The notes under the pieces were generated by a model. It saw nothing but the letters and a program-made list of their open reading frames with translations, ran no database searches and had not been told where the DNA came from. Both the position numbers and the translations under genes were made by a program. From assembly GCA_023336855.1 (NCBI GenBank), contig JAMBLK010000082.1:1-7525 (forward strand): a stretch of 7,525 nucleotides of DNA, read 5' to 3'. The number at the start of each line of letters is the position of its first letter. Position 1 is the stretch's first letter. This DNA comes from Actinomycetes bacterium. GTDB lineage: Bacteria > Actinomycetota > Acidimicrobiia > Spongiisociales > UBA5794. Below, piece after piece: positions 1 through 6,117 of this stretch.

Positions 1-1505
1 AACGCCTTGCCGACGTCCTGGAGCACCGATCGCGCACGGTAGGTGATGACGTTGGCAACCATCGCTGCCCGCTCCCGCCCGTACCGTCGGTAGCAGTACT
101 GGATGACCTCCTCACGACGTTCGGCTTCGAAGTCGATGTCGATGTCCGGTGGCCGACCGCGTTCGGAGGAGAGGAACCGCTCGAATGGGAGGTTCAGACG
201 GATCGGGTCGACGCGGGTCAGCCCGAGGCAGCGGCAGACTGCCGAATCAGCTCCAGATCCGCGGATCTGGCAGTAGATGTCCTGTGACCGTGCGAACGTG
301 ACGATGTCCCACGCGACGAGGAAGAACCCCGCGAAACCCAGTTCGGAGATCACCGACAGTTCGTGGTCCATCCTCCGGCGTGCGGCCGGGTCCATCCCTC
401 CCTCCGTACCCGGGTACACGTCGCGAGCGCCCTCGTCGACGAGGTGTCTCAAGTACTCGTCTTCGGTTGTGAATGCACCGGGCATCGGGTAGTCGGGCAG
501 TTCCGGTGCGAGCAGATCGAGATCGAAGGACAGGGATGCTGCCAGGTCTGAGGATCGCTCGACCGCACCGGGGTAGCGATGGAAGAGAGCCGCCATCTCA
601 TCGGGAGATCGGAGATGCCGGAGATCGGTCGCCGGTCGAAACCCATCGGCGGTATCGAGGTCGCGTCGTCCTGCGATGGCGGCGAGGACCTCGGCGAGAT
701 CTGCGTCGCGACGATGGGCATAGTGGGTGTTGTTGGTCGCGACGTACGGGATATGAAGGCGGCGGGCCACCTCGAGAAGGACGTCGTTGCGGGCGTCGTC
801 GTCCGGCATACCGTGATGGGTGAGTTCGATGAAGAGCCGACCGGGGAAGATCTTGCGCAACCTGGCTGCGGCGGTCATCGCACCTGCCAGATCACCGGCT
901 TGCGCGGCCCGGGGAACGGCCCCATTGCGACATCCGGTCAGGGCGATGAGACTCCCATCACGTGAGGCGATGGCAAGGTCGTCGTATGAGTAGGCCGGTC
1001 GGTCCTTTTCACCCCGGAACTGGCCTCTGGTCACGAACCGGCTCAAGGCCGCGTACCCGGCCGGATCGGGAGCAAGGAGGACCAGATGATCCGAAGGTGG
1101 AAGACCAACCGGCTTGCTTCCATGCATCCGCCGAATCCGCCCCCGTCGCTCCCTCGCGTCCCCCTGCGAAGCGGGGGGACGCGAGGGAGCGGAGCGACCG
1201 AGCAGGGGGGCATCCTCTTGGGGAGGTGCCGAGAGCGGCAAGGCGGAGGGGGTCAGAGTTGGGAGCTGGGAGCCGGCGGCCGGCAGCTCCTTCCTCATCC
1301 CCACCTCGGTTCCGTAGACGATCGGAAGACCGATCTCGCGCGCTGTAACGTGGACCTTGGCTGCCCCTCGAAACCCATCGTGATCGGTGACGGCGAGGGC
1401 CGTGTAGCCGAGTTCGGCGGCGCGGGCGACGAGATCGAAAGGATGGGAAGCCCCGTCGAGGAAGCTGTAGTTCGTATGAGCATGGAGCTCCGCGTATCGT
1501 GCCAC
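1..1505 (-). CDS. dnaE2: Error-prone DNA polymerase III alpha subunit DnaE2 (N-terminal half, cut by window edge)
   Basis: DnaE2 (ImuC) is the translesion polymerase of the SOS mutagenesis pathway, normally acting with ImuA/ImuB-type partners; none is in this window. About 501 residues are visible of a family length near 1,050-1,100, and the C-terminal half lies beyond position 1. The frame is open throughout. The PHP domain begins with YAELHAHTNYSFLDGAS (HAH at residues 8-10) and continues to TDHDG near residue 40. The polymerase core shows an RGSGADSAVCRCLG stretch and PDIDIDF at residues 453-459; by homology Asp454 and Asp456 are two of the three catalytic aspartates. DnaE2 rather than DnaE1 is called from the YAELHAH..FLDGAS opening and the ERREEVIQY stretch. 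Residues about 70-138 form an abnormal Pro/Ser/Arg-rich insert made of repeat DNA. GTG at 1505 is chosen because upstream candidates (GTG at 1526, TTG at 1568) overlap or precede the LexA box, and a -10 hexamer lies six bases before it. Confidence 0.93.
   Translation of the reverse strand, partial: MARYAELHAHTNYSFLDGASHPFDLVARAAELGYTALAVTDHDGFRGAAKVHVTAREIGLPIVYGTEVGMRKELPAAGSQLPTLTPSALPLSAPPQEDAPLLGRSAPSRPPASQGDARERRGRIRRMHGSKPVGLPPSDHLVLLAPDPAGYAALSRFVTRGQFRGEKDRPAYSYDDLAIASRDGSLIALTGCRNGAVPRAAQAGDLAGAMTAAARLRKIFPGRLFIELTHHGMPDDDARNDVLLEVARRLHIPYVATNNTHYAHRRDADLAEVLAAIAGRRDLDTADGFRPATDLRHLRSPDEMAALFHRYPGAVERSSDLAASLSFDLDLLAPELPDYPMPGAFTTEDEYLRHLVDEGARDVYPGTEGGMDPAARRRMDHELSVISELGFAGFFLVAWDIVTFARSQDIYCQIRGSGADSAVCRCLGLTRVDPIRLNLPFERFLSSERGRPPDIDIDFEAERREEVIQYCYRRYGRERAAMVANVITYRARSVLQDVGKA
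1143..1290. repeat. Composite palindromic repeat embedded in the dnaE2 coding sequence
   Basis: This stretch carries several nested inverted repeats: the long perfect hairpin at 1148-1190, a CCTC/GAGG stem at 1214-1226, TGCCG-agag-CGGCA at 1227-1240, and GGAGCTG/CAGCTCC at 1262-1290. TGGGAGC also occurs twice in tandem at 1260-1273. It looks like intergenic repeat DNA, yet it is read in frame by dnaE2 and gives a low-complexity peptide rich in Pro, Ser, Ala and Arg without a stop. The boundaries are approximate because no uninterrupted copy is available for comparison. Whether it is mobile, and whether other copies exist in the genome, cannot be seen here. Confidence 0.7.
1148..1190. repeat. 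17-bp perfect inverted repeat (hairpin) inside dnaE2
   Basis: The left arm GCTCCCTCGCGTCCCCC (1148-1164) and right arm GGGGGACGCGAGGGAGC (1174-1190) are exact reverse complements around a 9-base loop. A GC-rich stem of this length would form a very stable RNA or cruciform structure. Such structure is unusual in the middle of a coding region. Confidence 0.92.
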
Positions 1506-1511
1506 GACGTC

Positions 1512-1517
1512 ATAGTA
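1512..1517 (-). promoter_or_regulatory. -10 element of the dnaE2 promoter, giving a likely leaderless mRNA
   Basis: On the minus strand TACTAT is followed by six bases (GACGTC) and then the GTG start, so transcription would begin at or next to the start codon. No Shine-Dalgarno sequence precedes this GTG. A TTGAGA hexamer (1538-1543) resembles a -35 box, but the 20-base spacer is longer than usual, so the -35 assignment is doubtful. Confidence 0.6.
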
Positions 1518-1518
1518 A

Positions 1519-1534
1519 TCGAACACATGTTCGA
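1519..1534. promoter_or_regulatory. LexA (SOS) box upstream of dnaE2
   Basis: TCGAACACATGTTCGA matches the mycobacterial/actinobacterial LexA operator TCGAAC-N4-GTTCGA exactly. The arms extend to 7 bp with A1518 and T1535. It ends one base upstream of the TACTAT -10 element of dnaE2, so bound LexA would block the promoter. This fits the known damage-inducible control of dnaE2 in mycobacteria. The box also lies 38 bases upstream of the divergent gene starting at 1573 and could influence it. Confidence 0.9.
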
Positions 1535-1572
1535 TGCTCTCAAAGTGACGGGAATGCGCAAGAATCAAGCCG

Positions 1573-1776
1573 ATGGATGAAGAGCTCACTCCTGAGGAAC
1601 TCGAGCAGATACGGCGCCGCCGCCTGGTTCGCTCCGCGATCGTCATCGCCATCGTCGTGGCGATGGTCGCCACGCTCCTCTTCCCCGTGATCATCCGCTT
1701 CGTCCAGACACCCCGCGAACCCGACACCGTGATAGCGATGCAGGTCGAGGTCCCATGTCGTACAATGGACACATGA
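1573..1776 (+). CDS. Small single-pass membrane protein of unknown function
   Basis: The 67-residue product has an acidic N terminus (DEELTPEELEQ, residues 2-12), a basic patch RRRRLVR at 14-20, and one hydrophobic segment of about 24 residues (21-44), followed by a short polar tail. The basic patch before the helix predicts a cytoplasmic N terminus. I do not recognise a family. Its TGA overlaps the next gene's ATG (ATGA at 1773-1776), which supports translational coupling and a real gene. No Shine-Dalgarno sequence is visible. An AAGAAT sequence at 1560-1565, seven bases before the ATG, is a weak -10 candidate. It is divergent from dnaE2 and shares the intergenic space containing the LexA box. 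The tail beyond residue 48 could be non-conserved. Confidence 0.65.
   Translation: MDEELTPEELEQIRRRRLVRSAIVIAIVVAMVATLLFPVIIRFVQTPREPDTVIAMQVEVPCRTMDT
1761..1766 (+). promoter_or_regulatory. -10 element for the ACT-domain gene, leaderless
   Basis: TACAAT (five of six matches to TATAAT) is followed by six bases (GGACAC) and then ATG at 1773, the spacing expected if transcription starts on the start codon. It lies inside the end of the upstream small gene, so the ACT gene may have its own promoter as well as readthrough. No good -35 box is visible. Confidence 0.55.
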
Positions 1777-2150
1777 AAGAGTTCTCCGTCACCCTCGCGA
1801 ACCAGCCGGGTCAACTTGCCACCCTCGCACGGCGTCTCTCAAACGCCGGGGTCCACATCGAATCCCTCGCGGCGATCGGGTCGGACGGAGAGAGCCTCCT
1901 CCGCCTCATGACTGACAACTCGGATGCGACCCGACGGGTTCTGAAAGAAGCGGGACTCCACTTCGACGAGCGCCCCGTGCTCGACACCTTCCTACCGGAC
2001 GAGCCGGGAGCACTCGCGGAAGTCGCTCAGCGTCTCGCCGATGCAGGCGTGAACATCGACTCGATCTACCTCCTCCACTCGAACGCGGAGGGACTCCACT
2101 TCGCCGTCACGGTGGACGACCCTGAGGCCGCCCGCGCCAACCTGACCTGA
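1773..2150 (+). CDS. Tandem ACT-domain protein
   Basis: The 125-residue product consists of two ACT-type modules and nothing else. The first runs from MKEFSVTLANQPGQLATLAR to about residue 62, with the typical start motif (NQPGQL..LARRLSNAGVHIESL). The second begins near residue 68 with a matching pattern (DEPGALAEVAQRLADAGVNIDSIYLL). ACT domains bind small ligands, usually amino acids, to regulate enzymes or transcription. Stand-alone two-ACT proteins are known, but their ligand cannot be read from sequence. There is no catalytic domain. An in-frame ATG at 1755 exists, but the module begins at the 1773 Met, which also sits six bases after a TACAAT hexamer and overlaps the previous stop, so 1773 is preferred. 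Confidence 0.9.
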   Translation: MKEFSVTLANQPGQLATLARRLSNAGVHIESLAAIGSDGESLLRLMTDNSDATRRVLKEAGLHFDERPVLDTFLPDEPGALAEVAQRLADAGVNIDSIYLLHSNAEGLHFAVTVDDPEAARANLT

Positions 2151-2159
2151 TCGCCTTCT

Positions 2160-2177
2160 TCGTCGGGCGACCGACGA
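2160..2177. terminator. Hairpin between convergent genes, possible bidirectional terminator
   Basis: TCGTCGG (2160-2166) and CCGACGA (2171-2177) form a perfect 7-bp stem with a GCGA tetraloop in the 34-base gap between the ACT gene and the LCP gene. Neither side has a real U tract, so intrinsic termination is uncertain; location is the main support. Confidence 0.45.
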
Positions 2178-2184
2178 CGCCTGT

Positions 2185-3849
2185 CTATGCCCCGCACTCG
2201 CTCTCGCCGCTCGTGCTCTGTCCGGCCACTCCCCCTTCGATCACCTGATCGACCTTCCACCTGATACGGCTCACGTTCGGGATCGGGTAGCCGCCGGGTG
2301 CCCGTCCGTTGTTGTACGTCGGAGGAACGAATCCGACGGTGGCAATGCGGTCGAGATCAATCCGCCCCACGATGTCAACAAGGTCGGGCAGCAGACTCAG
2401 CGGTATGTCGGTAACGACCGATCGCTCCACGACGTCGGCGAGCGTGTGAAACGAGCGGACGAGCTTGAGCGGGTCGGCTTGATCGGTGGCGGCTCGAATG
2501 AGGCAACGCTGCCGTTGCATGCGGGAGTAGTCCGACGATCCGATTCTCCATCTCGAATAGGCGAGTGCCTCGAGGCCGTTCAGGTGGTTCATCCCGGGTT
2601 CGACGTCGACCCGAGCTTTCGGTGAATCCTCGGAGGGCGCAGACACGGCAACGTGGAACGTGTCCTTCACCATCACATCGACTCCGCCGATCGTGTCGAT
2701 GATGTCGACGAATCCCGCCATGTTGACCATGAAGTAGTAGTCGATCGGGAGGTCGATGAGGAAGGCGATCGTGTCTCTCAACGCGGCCAATCCGGGGTCG
2801 GGCGTGTCCGGGTAGCTTCGTGTCCAATCCTGTGTGTACTGGTGGATACGGTTCAGCATCTCGGGGAAGCATCCACACGGCACGAACTCGGGCTCGTCGG
2901 GGATGCCGTCACCGTCTTCGTCGATCCAGTGGTCCGGGTAGCCGTCTTCGTCTTCGTCGATGGCCTCTCTGGTGATGGCCCGTTTCTGGAGCTCGACGAA
3001 CGAACTGCGAAATCGCGGAGGCAGCGGTACGCGCTTGAAATTCCGTGGAAGGCCGAACAGCGCGGCCTCACCCGACGCAACGTCGACGGTCGCCACGATC
3101 ATCGAATCGGTCCGGAGACCTTCCCGGCCAGGCCCTTCGTCTGCGCCGACGAGCAGGATCGTGAGACGATCGGCTCCGATCCGTTCCTCGAACGGGAGGA
3201 ACGGCGCATCGAGGGTCGGGGGCGCCAGAATGTCGGCCCACGCGGCGATCGCTTCAGGATCTCCAACGCCGCTTCGGAACAGCAGGTTCCTCGTTGATCG
3301 CTCAAACTCGAACCCGACGGGGTCGTCCCAGATCGATGCCGGGTCGGGGACAAGCGCCTCTCGATCCGGGGCTTGGATGGTCACGGTGGTCGGCGTCGCC
3401 GGCTCTTCGGCGACGAAGACCTCTTCGAGCACCCTGATCCCGCGCATTGTGTAGGCCGCTGCCGCGAGTTGCGGCGCCGCAGCCACGAGCAGTAGGCCGA
3501 CGATGACGACGGGGGCGAGTCGGGGACTCGACCACCGTCCCCCGGCAACGAGGTGTGCGTCGATGATCGCTGCGGAGTGCCAGATCAGGATCGCGACGCC
3601 GGCGATCAGGGAGAGACGAAGAAGGTCGGGTTGGACGACCCACGTGAGAACCGAACGGGGACCGATCGCGCCTGTGAGCGACCCGACAGCGATGGCGACG
3701 AGCGACGCAGCGAGCGGAGCAACGAACGCTATTCCACGAGCACGCCAGCCCGCATACCATTGCCCGGCACCCGGGAGCAGGGCAGACAACATGGCTGCGA
3801 CGAGCGGCGATCGTTCCCCGCCGCTCCCCCGTGTGCGATGCCCCGTCAT
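2185..3849 (-). CDS. LytR-CpsA-Psr (LCP) family cell-wall protein with multi-pass N terminus and Ca-type insert
   Basis: LCP proteins attach lipid-linked glycopolymers to peptidoglycan outside the membrane. The 554-residue product opens with LLPGAGQWYAGW and about four hydrophobic segments (roughly 17-35, 39-60, 76-97, 111-132), whereas most family members have one anchor helix. The LCP domain spans about 228-455: ILLVGADEG (231-239), RTDSM (246-250), LPRN (267-270, where IPRD is usual), LNRIHQY (332-338), IDYYFMVNMAGFVDIIDTIGGVDV split over 369-392, LNGLEALAYSR (423-433), and DYSRMQRQR (440-448). Between the PRN and LNRIHQY blocks lies an acidic insert (298-322) containing DEDGDGIPDEP. ATG at 3849 is chosen because a TACCGT hexamer lies six bases upstream; the open frame extends further upstream but overlaps the neighbouring gene. 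The upstream neighbour ends 49 bases away. Confidence 0.9.
   Translation of the reverse strand: MTGHRTRGSGGERSPLVAAMLSALLPGAGQWYAGWRARGIAFVAPLAASLVAIAVGSLTGAIGPRSVLTWVVQPDLLRLSLIAGVAILIWHSAAIIDAHLVAGGRWSSPRLAPVVIVGLLLVAAAPQLAAAAYTMRGIRVLEEVFVAEEPATPTTVTIQAPDREALVPDPASIWDDPVGFEFERSTRNLLFRSGVGDPEAIAAWADILAPPTLDAPFLPFEERIGADRLTILLVGADEGPGREGLRTDSMIVATVDVASGEAALFGLPRNFKRVPLPPRFRSSFVELQKRAITREAIDEDEDGYPDHWIDEDGDGIPDEPEFVPCGCFPEMLNRIHQYTQDWTRSYPDTPDPGLAALRDTIAFLIDLPIDYYFMVNMAGFVDIIDTIGGVDVMVKDTFHVAVSAPSEDSPKARVDVEPGMNHLNGLEALAYSRWRIGSSDYSRMQRQRCLIRAATDQADPLKLVRSFHTLADVVERSVVTDIPLSLLPDLVDIVGRIDLDRIATVGFVPPTYNNGRAPGGYPIPNVSRIRWKVDQVIEGGVAGQSTSGESECGA
2884..2958 (-). other. Acidic calcium-binding-like repeat inserted in the LCP domain
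   Basis: This encodes residues 298-322, with two near-copies of a D-x-D-x-D/E-G-x-P-D pattern: DEDEDGYPD (298-306) and DEDGDGIPD (310-318). The pattern is that of thrombospondin type 3 and related secreted Ca-binding loops. It is followed by a Cys pair (CGC, 325-327). Calcium binding is inferred from pattern only. Confidence 0.6.
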
Positions 3850-3855
3850 ACCCCT

Positions 3856-3861
3856 ACGGTA
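3856..3861 (-). promoter_or_regulatory. Candidate -10 element of the LCP gene, leaderless
   Basis: On the minus strand TACCGT is followed by six bases (AGGGGT) and ATG at 3849. It lies in the 49-base gap behind the upstream gene, so the LCP gene may have its own promoter. The hexamer is only a fair match to TATAAT, and a -35 box is not clear. Confidence 0.4.
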
Positions 3862-3898
3862 CGCTGTGTTTCGTCGCCTGTGGCCGGAGGTTCGGCGC

Positions 3899-4873
3899 TC
3901 ACGCCATGTCGACAGCGCTGATGGCCCATGCCACGCCGTCCTGCGGATCCTCGACGGCAAGATGCAATGCCCATCCCCCAACTGCATCTCCCGGATCCCA
4001 GAGCACCCATCGCAGTTCGGCTGCCTCCTCGAGATCCGATGGATCATCCGGCATCTCGTCGTAACCGAGCAGCGTCGCCAACACCCACCAGGCGAGAGAT
4101 CGTCCGACCGGAGTCCCGCGCCGGCTGCCGTACGCCCCACCGCTCGATCCCGTCCATGCCATCGCAGCGAGGGCCTCACCGAGCGTTACATCTGTGATCC
4201 GCGCCCGGTGTGGTCCGATCGATCGTATCGCGGCCAGGGCATCTCCTTCGACCTGAACCGCGTCGGCGTGGCCGCTGGACTCGTCCCACCACGGCCTAAC
4301 GAGCGCAAGCAGCGCATCCGCCGGACCTTCGTCATCGACCTGTCTCCCGGCTTCGGGAAGGTCGACCCATTCGAGGGGGACCCGGTCACCTTCCGGGAAA
4401 TCCACTCCATCTGCGCGGTAGACGGCCACCGGATAGATCGGCTCCCATGGCTGGAGAACGGGAGGGATCTCAACGATGTGCGAGTCGATCGAGTCGGGAT
4501 CGACCGTGTCGCCCCGGATGGCCCGCTCATGACCGATCATCGCTCGAAGTGTGGGGATCGAGACGAGCGACTCCATCTCGCACCAACTATGCCTTGACGC
4601 CGCAACCTCCCACAGGGGTCCCGGTCCGTAGCGGCCCTTGCCGTCACCGAGCACGGCCGCCGCTCGGTCGGCAGGGGCATCAAGGGCGAGTCGGTACTCG
4701 GCGTACTCGGCGGGACCCCACACCTGTTTCCCACGCTCAACGGCTTCGCGACAGCGATCCTTCATCTCCTCGATGCCACCCCAGTCGCGACTTGTGACCA
4801 GACCGTCGACGAATCGGACGAGACCGTCCAGGTCGCTCGACTCGATCAGCGTGGTGAGGGCATCGGTGTTCAC
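3899..4873 (-). CDS. Conserved-looking soluble protein of unknown function
   Basis: I do not recognise a family with confidence. The 324-residue product is acidic, has no signal peptide and no convincing membrane helix, so it is probably cytoplasmic. The N-terminal part is helical and charged (residues 11-70, with RDWGGIEEMKDRCREAVERG at 29-48). The middle is Trp/Pro-rich (PPVLQPWEPIYPVAVYRADG, 137-156). The C-terminal third has a Gly/Ser-rich stretch (TGSSGGAYGSRRGTPVGRSL, 241-260), a short hydrophobic stretch with WW (262-263), and ends with an LHLAVEDPQDGVAWAISA segment. GTG at 4873 is preferred over an in-frame TTG at 4915, because it follows TAACGT by seven bases and the extra 14 residues look non-coding. 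It is divergent from ychF and upstream of the LCP gene on the same strand. A functional link to either is unproven. Confidence 0.8.
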   Translation of the reverse strand: MNTDALTTLIESSDLDGLVRFVDGLVTSRDWGGIEEMKDRCREAVERGKQVWGPAEYAEYRLALDAPADRAAAVLGDGKGRYGPGPLWEVAASRHSWCEMESLVSIPTLRAMIGHERAIRGDTVDPDSIDSHIVEIPPVLQPWEPIYPVAVYRADGVDFPEGDRVPLEWVDLPEAGRQVDDEGPADALLALVRPWWDESSGHADAVQVEGDALAAIRSIGPHRARITDVTLGEALAAMAWTGSSGGAYGSRRGTPVGRSLAWWVLATLLGYDEMPDDPSDLEEAAELRWVLWDPGDAVGGWALHLAVEDPQDGVAWAISAVDMA

Positions 4874-4880
4874 AGCGGGA

Positions 4881-4886
4881 ACGTTA
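4881..4886 (-). promoter_or_regulatory. Candidate -10 element of the 324-residue protein gene, leaderless
   Basis: On the minus strand TAACGT is followed by seven bases (TCCCGCT) and the GTG start at 4873. No Shine-Dalgarno sequence precedes that GTG. No clear -35 box is visible at the usual distance. Confidence 0.42.
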
Positions 4887-4946
4887 GGCCATCGGGTGCC
4901 ATCGGGCGCAACCAAGAACCAACGGCTGATGCACGCCGCCCTGCCC

Positions 4947-4973
4947 TAATCTGATGACTCCTCCTCTGAAAGG
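4947..4973 (+). promoter_or_regulatory. ychF -10 candidate and Shine-Dalgarno sequence
   Basis: TAATCT at 4947-4952 is a possible -10 hexamer. GAAAGG at 4968-4973, five bases before the GTG at 4979, is a good Shine-Dalgarno match and decides that start. This makes ychF the one clearly leadered gene here. The -35 region is not recognisable. Confidence 0.5.
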
Positions 4974-4978
4974 TCCTC

Positions 4979-6070
4979 GTGGGTATTCGCTGCGCCATCG
5001 TCGGTCTCCCCAACGTCGGTAAATCGACGCTGTTCAACGCGCTCACGCGCGGCGAGATCCAGGCAGAGAACTACCCGTTCTGCACGATCGAACCGAACGT
5101 GGGCGTCGCGTTGGTGCCCGATGAACGACTGGCGATGATCGCAGACATCGTTCACCCGGAGGAGATCGTCCCGACGGTCATGGAGTTCGTCGACATCGCA
5201 GGACTTGTGGAGGGCGCTTCCCAGGGTGAAGGACTGGGGAACCAGTTCCTGCATCACATCCGCGAGACCGATGCGATCGCTCAGGTCGTCCGGTGCTTCG
5301 ACGACCCCAACGTGGTGCACGTCGCCGGCGAGATCAACCCTGTGTCGGATCTCGAGACGATCGACACGGAACTCGCTCTCGCAGACCTCGATGGCGTCGA
5401 GCGCGCGATCGAGAAGGCCGAACGCAAGGCCAGAGCCGGCGAGAAGGATGCCGCCGCGAAGTTGGCAGTCTTCGAGCGCCTCCAGGCTCACCTCTCTGAG
5501 GGTCGGCCGGTTCGATCGATGGAATTCTCCGATACCGAACGTCCCATCGTTCGCGAACTGTTCCTCCTGACGGCCAAGCCGGCGATGTACATTGCGAATG
5601 TCTCCGAAGACGGTCTCGGAGAGAATCCGTACGTCGACGCAGTTCGGGAGTACGCGGCTCACGAAGGAGCCGATGTCGTCGTGATCTCCGGCAATCTCGA
5701 GGCGGAGCTCGCTCTCCTCGAGGACGAGGATCGCTCTGAGATGCTCGCCGAGTATGGGCTCAATGAACCCGGACTCAACAAGGTGATCCGTGCGGCGTAC
5801 CACCTGCTCGGCCTCCGAACCTTCTTCACGGCAGGCCCGAAAGAGGCAAGGGCATGGACGGTCAAGCAAGGGGCAACCGCTCCAAACGCGGCCGGCGAGA
5901 TCCACACCGACTTTGAGAAGGGTTTCATCCGTGCCGAGGTCGTGGCCTACAGCGACTTCGCTGAGTACAGCGGAGAGCTCGGAGCAAAAGAAGCTGGCAA
6001 GTGGCGCCTCGAGGGCCGCGACTACGTCGTCCAGGAGGGCGACGTGATCTTCTTCCGCTTCAACGTCTAG
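4979..6070 (+). CDS. ychF: Redox-regulated ATPase / ribosome-binding GTPase-like protein YchF
   Basis: YchF is the Obg-family P-loop NTPase that prefers ATP over GTP and associates with ribosomes; it is near universal in bacteria. The 363-residue length is normal for the family. The P-loop GLPNVGKST covers residues 9-17 and switch II DIAGLVEGAS covers 72-81. NVSE at 207-210 replaces the canonical NKxD specificity motif, which is the family's signature and explains its ATP preference. An alpha-helical, charged segment (about 127-200) forms the coiled-coil insertion. A TGS domain closes the protein (about 278-361; FFTAGPKEARAWTVKQGATA.., ending DVIFFRFNV). The start is GTG at 4979, supported by GAAAGG five bases upstream and by MGIRCAIVGLPNVGKST alignment to the family start. 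It is transcribed alone, with a hairpin downstream. Confidence 0.98.
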   Translation: MGIRCAIVGLPNVGKSTLFNALTRGEIQAENYPFCTIEPNVGVALVPDERLAMIADIVHPEEIVPTVMEFVDIAGLVEGASQGEGLGNQFLHHIRETDAIAQVVRCFDDPNVVHVAGEINPVSDLETIDTELALADLDGVERAIEKAERKARAGEKDAAAKLAVFERLQAHLSEGRPVRSMEFSDTERPIVRELFLLTAKPAMYIANVSEDGLGENPYVDAVREYAAHEGADVVVISGNLEAELALLEDEDRSEMLAEYGLNEPGLNKVIRAAYHLLGLRTFFTAGPKEARAWTVKQGATAPNAAGEIHTDFEKGFIRAEVVAYSDFAEYSGELGAKEAGKWRLEGRDYVVQEGDVIFFRFNV

Positions 6071-6096
6071 GGAAGATCCCGCCACTCCCCTCCTAG

Positions 6097-6117
6097 AACC
6101 CTTGCCCTACAAGGGTT
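6097..6117. terminator. Hairpin downstream of ychF, likely terminator
   Basis: AACCCTTG (6097-6104) and CAAGGGTT (6110-6117) pair perfectly around a 5-base loop, 26 bases after the ychF stop. Only a short pyrimidine run (TCCCTC) follows, so the U tract is weak. Position between convergent genes supports a termination role. Confidence 0.6.

Noticed and set aside
1143..1290. Possibility that the repeat breaks dnaE2 and makes it a pseudogene
   Set aside because: I checked the minus frame codon by codon across the repeat: the flanks are in the same frame and no stop occurs.
1519..1568. Longer N terminus of DnaE2 from GTG at 1526 or TTG at 1568
   Set aside because: The added residues would be encoded by the LexA operator and -10 region, and the protein's conserved start (YAELHAH) lies close to GTG 1505.
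277..1580. Several plus-strand open frames across the dnaE2 region
   Set aside because: The minus strand gives uninterrupted DnaE2 homology from 1505 to the left edge; the plus-strand peptides are Arg/Gly-rich shadows.
2653..3297. Plus-strand open frames opposite the LCP gene
   Set aside because: The minus strand encodes a clear LCP domain here, so these are antisense shadows.
3850..4179. Upstream extension of the LCP protein by 110 residues
   Set aside because: It would overlap the neighbouring gene on the same strand, and its peptide (many Arg, Trp, Cys) looks non-coding. ATG at 3849 fits the TM-rich start and promoter.
3503..4597. A 364-codon plus-strand open frame
   Set aside because: It runs across the ends of two minus-strand genes and their gap, with an Arg/Pro-rich peptide typical of antisense GC-rich DNA.
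4946..6085. A 379-codon minus-strand open frame opposite ychF
   Set aside because: It mirrors the ychF coding strand, which is unmistakable. The long antisense frame is a by-product of GC-rich codon bias, and its peptide resembles no family.
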